The position numbers and the translations under genes were made by a program. A stretch of DNA of 46,459 bases from Burkholderiales bacterium (GTDB lineage: Bacteria > Pseudomonadota > Gammaproteobacteria > Burkholderiales > Burkholderiaceae_C), in assembly GCA_021732385.1 (NCBI GenBank), contig JAKFVA010000002.1, positions 1 to 46,459 of the forward strand, read 5' to 3'. The stretch's first letter is position 1. The number at the start of each line of letters is the position of its first letter. The notes beneath the pieces are model-generated. The model saw nothing but the letters and a program-made list of their open reading frames with translations, made no database searches and had not been told where the DNA came from. Positions 27,877-35,302 of this stretch are shown one piece after another.

Positions 27877-28429
27877 CATTGTTATAGCCGCCATGGCCAA
27901 ATGGCCGCGTGTGCCGCATTGCTATGGCTGGCTTGGGCTGGACACGCGCGGCAACTGGTACATGCGCGACGATGCGTGCCAGGCGGCGGGCTCATTTGCC
28001 AATGCGTGTACTGGCGGTGATGCCAAAGCCAAGGGATCACGCTTGCAACATGAAAAGCTAGTGGACTTTATTGGCCGCAATTACAGTTGCGACGAAACCG
28101 GTCAGTGGTATTTTCAAAATGGGCCGCAGCGCGTATTTGTCGAACTGGCTTGCACACCGCTGGTGTGGCGTGTGCAGGCGGATTTCTCAGTGCAAGACCA
28201 CACGGGGCAGCCTGCTGTGGTGCTGGCTTGCTACTGCGACGAACAGGGGCGCCTGTATTTGCAGGCGGAGCGCGGTATTGGTCTGGTACACAGCATGGAC
28301 ATGCTACAAGCCGCTGACGCCATAGAGCAGGGGCTTTGGTTGCCCGGCGCGCTGGGCATAGCTGAGATTGCGCAGCGTTTTGCTTTTGTGCAAAGCCCGC
28401 AGCAACATCAAATGCCGATTAAAAAGTAG
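27869..28429 (+). CDS. Conserved hypothetical protein (DUF2946-like)
   Basis: 186 residues, soluble, no signal peptide. The start MDDIVIAAMAKWPRVPHCYG and the segments LGLDTRGNWYMRDD and GQWYFQNGPQRVFVEL remind me of Burkholderiales proteins annotated as DUF2946, but I cannot confirm the family. Seven cysteines are spread through the sequence. It overlaps the hydrolase gene by 8 bp, so the two are probably co-translated. Confidence 0.65.
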   Translation: MDDIVIAAMAKWPRVPHCYGWLGLDTRGNWYMRDDACQAAGSFANACTGGDAKAKGSRLQHEKLVDFIGRNYSCDETGQWYFQNGPQRVFVELACTPLVWRVQADFSVQDHTGQPAVVLACYCDEQGRLYLQAERGIGLVHSMDMLQAADAIEQGLWLPGALGIAEIAQRFAFVQSPQQHQMPIKK

Positions 28430-28450
28430 CCTCAGCCACTTTTTAATCGG
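28415..28450. terminator. Bidirectional hairpin between convergent genes
   Basis: CCGATTAAAAAGT (28415-28427) and ACTTTTTAATCGG (28438-28450) are perfect 13-bp complements with a 10-nt loop. The hairpin contains the stop region of the upstream gene and ends 13 bp before the cytochrome stop. The U-runs are within the stem, so it may be a weak intrinsic terminator for both strands. Confidence 0.65.
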
Positions 28451-28462
28451 TTTGCCCGCAGC

Positions 28463-29017
28463 TTATTTTGCTGTGGATTCGGCAGCTACTACAGGCGCAG
28501 GGGCCTTGGGCGCTTCAAACTTGCCGCCGGCTGAGTTGGCCAAGTGCACCACCGCGCGGCCAATTTCAGTGTCTTCAAAATCACCGCCGCCCTGTGCGCC
28601 CATGGCACCTTTGCCTTTGAGCGCCGAAACCAGCAAGGCCTCGTAACCGGTCTTGATGCGTGCAGCCCAGGCTGCGCCGTCGCCAAACTTGGGCGCGCCA
28701 GCCACACCGGCAGCATGGCAGACAGCGCACTGCGCGGTGTATACAGCCTCACCATTTTTTAGCTCACGGTTGGCATCGCGGATTTCCACTGTGCCGACTT
28801 TCTGGATGCGTTGCGCCAGGGATTGCTTGGCATCACCCACGCCGGGCGAGGGTTTGTTGTCTGATGCCACGTAATAGACCAAGCCAATAATTGCAAAAAC
28901 CGGAATGATGAAAGAAGCCGCCACCGCTACCAGCATTTGCTTGGGGTTCTTGATCGGGCCGGTGTGGTCTTCATCGGGGCTCATTTCAATGTGAGAGCCG
29001 TGGGGGGTGTCGCTCAT
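28463..29017 (-). CDS. Membrane-anchored cytochrome c5-type protein
   Basis: 184 residues. A cytoplasmic N terminus is followed by a membrane helix (about 28-51, MLVAVAASFIIPVFAIIGLV). The periplasmic domain has the heme motif CAVCH (Cys97, Cys100, His101) and Met139 in KGAMGAQGG as likely sixth ligand. The C-terminal tail is Ala/Pro-rich. It probably carries electrons to a terminal oxidase. The ATG at 29017 is preceded by GAGGATGC; a longer upstream frame was rejected. Confidence 0.9.
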   Translation of the reverse strand: MSDTPHGSHIEMSPDEDHTGPIKNPKQMLVAVAASFIIPVFAIIGLVYYVASDNKPSPGVGDAKQSLAQRIQKVGTVEIRDANRELKNGEAVYTAQCAVCHAAGVAGAPKFGDGAAWAARIKTGYEALLVSALKGKGAMGAQGGGDFEDTEIGRAVVHLANSAGGKFEAPKAPAPVVAAESTAK

Positions 29018-29130
29018 TGCATCCTCTGGGAAAAAGCGCATTTTACAAACATTGCACCGGGTTGCGGGCAAGCCACCCTGGGCAAGGCCCTAGAATGCGT
29101 GGTATGTGTTGGCTGCGCGCCAATGCACCA

Positions 29131-29206
29131 GCGGTTGTAGCTCAGTGGATAGAGTATTGGCCTCCGAAGCCAAGGGTCGTGGGTTCGATCCCCGCCAGCC
29201 GCACCA
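29131..29206 (+). tRNA. tRNA-Arg (anticodon CCG)
   Basis: The 76-nt cloverleaf folds fully: acceptor GCGGTTG/CAGCCGC, anticodon stem TTGGC/GCCAA with loop CTCCGAA (anticodon CCG, reads CGG), T stem GTGGG/CCCGC around TTCGATC, encoded CCA end. Confidence 0.96.
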
Positions 29207-29241
29207 ATCAAGCCAGCGCCAAACGAGCAAGCAATAAGCGC

Positions 29242-29916
29242 TCAGGTGCGTGACACCGCAAACGCCACCACCTCGGCTCCGCTTTTAAGACCAAACTTGC
29301 GTTTGATGCTGGCACGGTGGATGTCCACCGTGCGCGGACTGAGGTTCAGCTCGTAGGCAATTTCCTTGGTGGTCTTGCCCATGCCAATTTTCTCAAACAC
29401 CTCAACCTCGCGCGCTGACAGCGGGCCCGTGCCTGCGGAGGCCGATGCCGCGCCGTCATGGCGCGAGCGCTTCATGATGCGGTTCAGCAAATGCGTACTA
29501 ACCTTTTTGCTGACCCAGGTGTCACCACCCAGCACGGTCTGGCAGGCCAGCGTCACATGCTCTTGCGCGCTTTCTTTCATGAGGTAGCCCTGCGCGCCCA
29601 GTGCAATAACCTGCTCAGCGTAAATCAACTCGTCGTGCATGGAAACGATCAGCACCTTGCGGCTTTGCTGGGCTGCCACCACGGCCCGCACGGTGTCCAA
29701 GCCTTTGGAGTCATCCATTGACATGTCGCTGATGACCAAATCGGGCTTTAAGCGCTCAATGGCTTCCACGCCCTCAGTCAGCGCAGAAGCTGTCCCGATG
29801 ACTTCGAAACGTTCATCGCTTTTGAGCAGTGTGGCCAGCCCGAAGCGCACGATATCGTGGTCGTCGATGATGAAAATCTTGTTTGCTAAGCCAGCTGGCG
29901 TTGTCAAGGTAGTCAT
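29242..29916 (-). CDS. NarL/FixJ-type response regulator
   Basis: 224 residues. The receiver domain (about 12-130) has the acidic pair in FIIDDHD, the phospho-acceptor Asp64 in DLVISDMSMDD and the conserved Lys in YLMKES. A LuxR-type helix-turn-helix (about 160-220) includes LSAREVEVFEKIGMGKTTKEIA. The cognate kinase is likely the HisKA_3-type kinase at 31114, since this kinase class pairs with NarL regulators. It ends 35 bp from tRNA-Arg. Confidence 0.92.
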   Translation of the reverse strand: MTTLTTPAGLANKIFIIDDHDIVRFGLATLLKSDERFEVIGTASALTEGVEAIERLKPDLVISDMSMDDSKGLDTVRAVVAAQQSRKVLIVSMHDELIYAEQVIALGAQGYLMKESAQEHVTLACQTVLGGDTWVSKKVSTHLLNRIMKRSRHDGAASASAGTGPLSAREVEVFEKIGMGKTTKEIAYELNLSPRTVDIHRASIKRKFGLKSGAEVVAFAVSRT

Positions 29917-30045
29917 GCCTCAAAAGTGAGATTAATTGCACATAAGTGTGCCGCATTTGCACGCGGCGTCGACAGGAAATGCCAATTTTTAACTAAGTGG
30001 ATTCGCTTAAAGTTATAGGTAGTTACTACGGATAAGTCGGCCTAT

Positions 30046-30678
30046 TCAAACTGACTGAAGTTTGCGCTGCGCCAAGCCAGCAATAAACAGCGCAAACACC
30101 GCACGCGCCTTTGCGCAGGCGTCAAATAGCGCTTTGGGTGTGTCCAGCGCGGTTTCGATTTGCTGGCAAGTTTTACCCCAGCGTGGGTGGGTGTCGCTGC
30201 CATAACCAGAAAGAAACTGCATGGCCAGCTGAGCCCGTTGGCCCAAACTCGCGCGCACGCACGCAGCAATCATTTGGCCGCCCAGTGTGGCGCTTTCCAG
30301 TACATAGTGGCAGCCAGCCAATTCAGCGCGTGAGCCGATTGTTAGTCCGCAAGGGCGCACTGTTTCCAGGTCGCACAACGACACCATGCCTTGCTGGCTT
30401 AGCATCAATAAATCATCTTCGAGCCAGTGGTACTTGGGATACCAGCTTCCCACGCGGCCATGCACCTGCTCGGCATCAAAAAGAGCCGACTCCAGTGGCC
30501 GGTAAATCGCATACAACCGCATCAGTACCTGAGCGTAACGCTCAAGCTGCAGGTCGGGGAGCATCAGCGCGGTCATGCAAGAGTTTTGGTCCAGCGTACG
30601 GTACATGTCAGCCGTGGACTCGCGCAAAACGGCCAGTGCGGTAGCAGAAGTCTGGATACTTTGTAAAACTGCGCTCAT
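30046..30678 (-). CDS. Heme-oxygenase-like (BphO-type) protein with Tyr at the heme-ligand position
   Basis: 210 residues of the heme-oxygenase fold: LRESTADMYRTLDQN (18-32), YAQVLMRLYAIYRPLE, the distal-helix motif YVLESATLGGQMIA near residue 125 and FLSGYGSDTHPRWG near 155. In functional members the first motif is LRxxTxxxHxxL, the His binding heme iron; here that place is Tyr26. It may bind heme differently, bind bilin or heme without turnover, or be a regulatory relic. It sits 129 bp from the response regulator and diverges from the kinase gene. Confidence 0.8.
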   Translation of the reverse strand: MSAVLQSIQTSATALAVLRESTADMYRTLDQNSCMTALMLPDLQLERYAQVLMRLYAIYRPLESALFDAEQVHGRVGSWYPKYHWLEDDLLMLSQQGMVSLCDLETVRPCGLTIGSRAELAGCHYVLESATLGGQMIAACVRASLGQRAQLAMQFLSGYGSDTHPRWGKTCQQIETALDTPKALFDACAKARAVFALFIAGLAQRKLQSV

Positions 30679-31113
30679 GATGCGAACCTTTCAGTTGCCC
30701 GGCGCTGCGTGTTTGGTGCGGTCAGTGCCTTTTGCACCGGGTTGGGTAACCATAACGCGAAGGCAAACGCTGGCGTTCTCGATATTGGTTGCCAGCGCTA
30801 GGTACAACTACTTTGAGAGTTGACGTTCCGAAGCGCGGCGCATGGTGCTGCAGCGCCGCAGCGCCGCAGCGACCAGATCGCCAGCTGCGTCATACGGCAC
30901 CGCCATTAGCTATGGAAATCCTGTTGGCCTTGAGTGATGGCGTATGCGTAACCTGGGGCCCAAGCCCACATTTCCGCCTTGTCAGTCAGCGCCAGCAACT
31001 GGGTGCAAGCCAGAATCCGGTAAATTACGCGAGTTCGCATCAAGCACACGGTTACGGTGTCGGTGTAAGCTTGCAAAGCTGGGTAGTTGGCCCTGAAACT
31101 GGAGTTTTCCCCG
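30679..31113. other. Divergent intergenic region, heme-oxygenase-like gene and kinase
   Basis: This 435-bp stretch has no supported gene. It holds a 7-bp inverted repeat (CGCTGGC 30768-30774, GCCAGCG 30791-30797) that could be an operator, and a short tandem CAGCGCCG pattern near 30853-30870. I see no convincing consensus promoter on either strand. Confidence 0.4.
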
Positions 31114-33435
31114 ATGGCTGCTGCCATTTTCCCCTGCGACGAAGCGCAACGCCTGGCCGTGCTGCACGAGCTCAATGTGCTCGACACACCGCCCGATCCG
31201 TTGTTTGATGCGGCGGTGGAAAACATCTTGCGGGTGTGTCAGGCGCCGTTTGCTCAGGTGGGTTTCATCGACACCGACCGCCTGTGGCGCAAGGCGGGCT
31301 TGGGGGGCGGCCCGCCAGAGGTCAGCCGCGAGGATAGCATTTGCGCGCACACCATCCTCAATGACGGCCTGATGGTGGTGGAAAACGCCCTGACCGACCC
31401 GCGCCTGGCAGACAACCCCTTTGTCACCGGACCGCCTTACTTGCGCTTTTATGCGGGCGCGCCGGTGCTGGCGGGCGCAAGTCTTAAAAAAGTAGGCAGC
31501 CTGTGCGTGTTCGACACGCTGGCGCGCCAACTCACGGCGCACCAGCGAACTTACCTGCAAACCACGGCCACGGTGCTCAGCGCTGCGTTGCTGGCGCCCC
31601 ACCATCCCGAACAACTGGTGCCGCTGATTCACAGTTGCGGCTTTTCAGCCGTTTTGGTGTCAGCCCAGCCGGGCTACGAAGTGCTGGCGGTCAACAGCCA
31701 TTTTGAGCAGACCTATGGCTTTGACCTAGCGCAGTTGCGCGGGCGCGGCTTGGCGCAGTTCCTGGGCCTGGCCAGGCCCCAACCAGCCACCGCCATCATC
31801 CAAAACGGCATGGCTACCGGCAAGACCTGCCAGGCCCGGCTGCGCTGCCAGCAGCAAGGCGACAACACGCTGCCCAGTGAGGTACTGGTCTACCCGCTGC
31901 CTGGCCAGGACGGCGCGCCAGCCTACTTTGCCCTGCTGCTGCTGCCGTCTTATATCAAAGGCTATGAGAAATTTTTTCTCTCGCTGGATGAGCGCGATCG
32001 CGAGCTACTTTTGTCGATGCATGTTGATGGTTTTTGGGCGCTTGACGAGCAACTGCGCCTCAGTGAGCTGTCGGGCTTTCCACGCCAGGACACGGACGAG
32101 CGTGCTAGCTTTCCGCGGCTGGGCCAGTACTGGTGGCACAACGTGTCCGACATTGACCGCGACAGCGCCGATTGGAGCCTGCTGGCAGCCAACCTTAAAG
32201 CGCGCCGCTCGGTGCGCGATTTCCAGTTTCGCCGCAGTAACGCCACTGGCGAGATGTGGCTGAGTATCAGCGGCTACCCGTGTTATTCCAGTGAGCGCCA
32301 GTTCACTGGCTACCGCGGCACGGTGCGCAACGTCACTGACCAAGTGCACAGCAAGCGGGTGCAGCAGCAGCAGCAGCAGCTCTTGAAAACCTGCCTGGAC
32401 AACATGCAGCCCGGCGTGGTGGTGCTTTACGACCAGGTGGTGGTGTATTGCAATACTTCGGCCGTACGGCTGCTCGGCTACCCCAATGACAGCGCCTTGC
32501 AGGGCCTGCCGCTGGCGCAGTGGGTGGCAGCCGAAGACCTGGAGTTTGCGCGCCAGCGCCTGACGCAAATCCGCACCGATGGCGTCAGCGTGCCGCCAAC
32601 CTGGCTCAAGCTGGCCACGCAGTCGGGCGAGGTCATCCAGTCCACGGTCAGTCTGTCGAGCATTGTCTGGAACGGGCATGCGCATTTGCTGGGCACCATC
32701 ACGCGCATCTCTGATGGCGGCATGATGGAAGTGGAAATCCGCGCCACGCAAGAGCGTTACGAGCGCTTGCTGGTTTCTGAATCAGAAACCCACCAGACCC
32801 ACATTGCACGCGAACTGCACGACTCGCTGGGCTCGCACCTGGCGGGCATCTCCATGATGCTGGGCGGCATTCGTGCGCGTTATGTCGGCCAAAACGAGCT
32901 GGCGGATGAGCTCGGTAATGCGCTGAACCAGGTGCAAACCGCCGCCGAGGTGACGCGCGGGCTGGCGCGCGGCCTGATGCCGGTGGACACTACGCCCGGC
33001 TCTTTTTGGCGCGCGCTTGAGCGGCTGTGCCTGGATACGCAGCAAATTCGCGGCATTGAATGCGAGTTTGAGCTGGACGGCGACTTTGACGACATTCCGA
33101 CGCTCACCGCCAACCACCTCTACCGAATTGCCCAGGAAGCCATTACCAATGCCATGCGCCACGGCCACGCCAGCTTGCTGCGCGTCAGCCTGGAAGAAAA
33201 GCGCGACTATTGCCTGATGACGGTGCAAGACAACGGCGAGGGCTTTGACCACGAGCAGCGCCACGCCGAGTTGACGCCTGGCGTGGGCCTGCGCTCCATG
33301 CGTGCGCGCGCCAAGATGATTCATGGCTACATGGGCTTTTCCGCCAGTGAATGGGGCGGCACCTGCATCAATGTCTATTGGCCCAAGCACACGGTGGATA
33401 ATTTTGGGCAGTCGTCGCCAGCGCCGCTGGCTTGA
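31114..33435 (+). CDS. GAF/PAS sensor histidine kinase (NarX-like catalytic part)
   Basis: 773 residues, no clear membrane segment, so probably cytoplasmic. A GAF domain covers about 10-165 (LHELNVLDTPPDPLFD, SICAHTILND). PAS-like regions follow at about 180-285, 300-425 and 435-550, with a Gln run (QQQQQQ) near 420. The phospho-acceptor is His569 in IARELHDSLGSHL (HisKA_3), and the ATPase has ITNAMRHGHA and DNGEGFD with GVGLRSM. The ATG at 31114 has GGAG upstream. The NarL-type regulator at 29242 is the likely partner. It is not a phytochrome by its GAF sequence. Confidence 0.9.
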   Translation: MAAAIFPCDEAQRLAVLHELNVLDTPPDPLFDAAVENILRVCQAPFAQVGFIDTDRLWRKAGLGGGPPEVSREDSICAHTILNDGLMVVENALTDPRLADNPFVTGPPYLRFYAGAPVLAGASLKKVGSLCVFDTLARQLTAHQRTYLQTTATVLSAALLAPHHPEQLVPLIHSCGFSAVLVSAQPGYEVLAVNSHFEQTYGFDLAQLRGRGLAQFLGLARPQPATAIIQNGMATGKTCQARLRCQQQGDNTLPSEVLVYPLPGQDGAPAYFALLLLPSYIKGYEKFFLSLDERDRELLLSMHVDGFWALDEQLRLSELSGFPRQDTDERASFPRLGQYWWHNVSDIDRDSADWSLLAANLKARRSVRDFQFRRSNATGEMWLSISGYPCYSSERQFTGYRGTVRNVTDQVHSKRVQQQQQQLLKTCLDNMQPGVVVLYDQVVVYCNTSAVRLLGYPNDSALQGLPLAQWVAAEDLEFARQRLTQIRTDGVSVPPTWLKLATQSGEVIQSTVSLSSIVWNGHAHLLGTITRISDGGMMEVEIRATQERYERLLVSESETHQTHIARELHDSLGSHLAGISMMLGGIRARYVGQNELADELGNALNQVQTAAEVTRGLARGLMPVDTTPGSFWRALERLCLDTQQIRGIECEFELDGDFDDIPTLTANHLYRIAQEAITNAMRHGHASLLRVSLEEKRDYCLMTVQDNGEGFDHEQRHAELTPGVGLRSMRARAKMIHGYMGFSASEWGGTCINVYWPKHTVDNFGQSSPAPLA

Positions 33436-33483
33436 AGCTTTGCGCCAGCCGCCGTGGTCAGTATGGTTGGGCACGCACAGTGA

Positions 33484-33738
33484 GTGCTACCAAATAGATA
33501 GTAAAAAAGAGTAGCACCACCCGCACATCACTGCTTGCTCAAAGCTGCTTTTGATGCCGAAAAAAGGCCATTTTTATAAGGTTTTTAACAAAGAATGGCT
33601 TTTCACAGCCTGCAACAGACCTTAAACGCGCATTTTTTCAATTTACAGTGCATTTTTTAGGTGTCAAACTAAGCCCCAAACCAATACTTACGTGCGGGTA
33701 GTGCTATTAAATAACACTACTAATTCAATAGCAAAAAC
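33484..33738. repeat. Dispersed palindromic repeat, copy B
   Basis: The left arm reads TGCTACCAAATAGATAGTAA then TAGCACCACCCGCACAT; the right arm begins ACGTGCGGGTAGTGCTATTA near 33710 and ends AATAGCAAAAACG. The arms are imperfect inverted repeats around an AT-rich centre. It occupies most of the 379-bp gap between the convergent kinase and gspE genes, which holds no other feature. Confidence 0.75.
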
Positions 33739-33814
33739 GGTAAGGTTGGCAAAACTAAGCCAGGAATCAGCCAAAAAACTTGGCCATGAGGGCACTCGTC
33801 CAGACCGGGCCAGG

Positions 33815-35230
33815 CTAGTCTTTGGTCACGCGCACCAGTTCCTCGCGTGAGGTCAGGCCAGCTTCTATCAAGCGCATGCCGTCTTCGCGCATCAACGCCA
33901 TGCCGTGTTGCAGTGCGGCGGTGCGGATGTCGGCCTCGGAGGCGCGGTTATGGATTTGCGCGCGGATGGCGTCGTCAGTTACCAGCAGTTCAAAAACGCC
34001 GGTGCGGCCCTGGTAGCCGGTCTGGCCGCATTCGGCGCAGCCGTGCGCCACCCAGGTACCGTTACTGCCCTGCACCTTGCAGTGCGGGCACAGTTTGCGC
34101 ACCAAGCGCTGGGCCAGCGCGCCCAACAGCGACGAGCTGAGCAAAAAGGGCTCAACGCCCATGTCAATCAAGCGCGTGACGGCGCTGGCGGCGTCGTTGG
34201 TGTGCAGCGTGGCCAGTACCAGGTGGCCGGTGAGCGAGGCCTGAATGGCGATTTGCGCGGTTTCAAAATCGCGGATTTCGCCAATCATGATGACGTCGGG
34301 GTCTTGCCGCAATATGGCGCGCAGCGCCTTGGCAAAGGTCAGCTCAATCTTGGCGTTGACCTGGGTTTGGCCAATGCCGGGCAGCTCGTATTCAATCGGG
34401 TCTTCCACCGTCATGATGTTGCTGCGGCTGGCGTCCAGGCGGGAAAGCGCCGCATACAGCGTGGTGGTTTTGCCCGAGCCGGTGGGGCCGGTCACCAAAA
34501 TAATGCCGTGCGGCTGCGCCACCAGGTGCTCAAAGCGCTCCAGCACCGTGCCCTGCATGCCCACCGATTCCAGGTTGATCTTGTTTTGTGTTTTGTCCAG
34601 CAGGCGCAGCACGGCGCGCTCGCCATGCGCGCTGGGCAGCGTGCTGACGCGCACATCCACCGCGCGGGTGCCAATGCGCAGGCTGATGCGGCCGTCTTGC
34701 GGCAGGCGCTTTTCGGCAATGTCGAGCTCGGCCATGATTTTCAGGCGCGAGATCAGCGCGGCATGCAGCGCGCGGTTGGGCTGCACCACCTCGCGCAGGC
34801 CGCCATCAATGCGAAAGCGCACGCTTGAATGGCGCTCGTACGGCTCGATGTGGATGTCGCTGGCGCCATCGCGCGCGGCTTGCGTCAAGAGGACGTTGAG
34901 CATGCGGATGATGGGCGCGTCGTCAGCCGCTTCCAGCAGGTCTTCCACGGCAGGCAGCTCCTGCATCATGCGGGTCAGGTCAGTGCCTTCCTCGACCGCG
35001 TTGATGATGGTGGCGGCGTTCGATTCGCTTTGTGAATACACCGTGCTGATGCGTTGCACCAACGCCGCTTGGGGCAAGGTCTCAACGCTTTGCACGGCGT
35101 ACTTGCGCATCACCTCACCCAAGGCGCTGCGCTGCACTTCGGGGTGTACCCACAGCGTGAGCTGCCCGGCTTCCTCGCCCAGCAGCAGCTGATGGGTGCG
35201 GGCAAAGGCGTAGGGCAGGGGGTATTTCAT
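33815..35230 (-). CDS. gspE: Type II secretion ATPase GspE
   Basis: 471 residues. Walker A is GPTGSGKTT at 248-256, the Asp box is IMTVEDPIEYELPGIGQ, Walker B is DPDVIMIGEIRD and the His box is ATLHTNDAASA. The zinc-binding tetracysteine appears as CPHC and CAEC near 388-408. The N1 domain of longer homologues is absent; the protein starts directly in the N2-like part. It powers pseudopilus assembly. It is the last gene of the gsp operon here, and no gspF follows. Confidence 0.95.
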   Translation of the reverse strand: MKYPLPYAFARTHQLLLGEEAGQLTLWVHPEVQRSALGEVMRKYAVQSVETLPQAALVQRISTVYSQSESNAATIINAVEEGTDLTRMMQELPAVEDLLEAADDAPIIRMLNVLLTQAARDGASDIHIEPYERHSSVRFRIDGGLREVVQPNRALHAALISRLKIMAELDIAEKRLPQDGRISLRIGTRAVDVRVSTLPSAHGERAVLRLLDKTQNKINLESVGMQGTVLERFEHLVAQPHGIILVTGPTGSGKTTTLYAALSRLDASRSNIMTVEDPIEYELPGIGQTQVNAKIELTFAKALRAILRQDPDVIMIGEIRDFETAQIAIQASLTGHLVLATLHTNDAASAVTRLIDMGVEPFLLSSSLLGALAQRLVRKLCPHCKVQGSNGTWVAHGCAECGQTGYQGRTGVFELLVTDDAIRAQIHNRASEADIRTAALQHGMALMREDGMRLIEAGLTSREELVRVTKD

Positions 35231-35302
35231 GGCAGGCTCAGTGGGCGCGCATTAGCCGCAGGGTCAAGGTAAACGGCAGCAATGGCGGCAATGTGAGTGG
35301 GC

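Noticed and set aside
30850-30872. Tandem CAGCGCCG units as a CRISPR or regulatory array
   Set aside because: Only two to three short copies with no spacers. No CRISPR array or cas gene is seen anywhere in the window.
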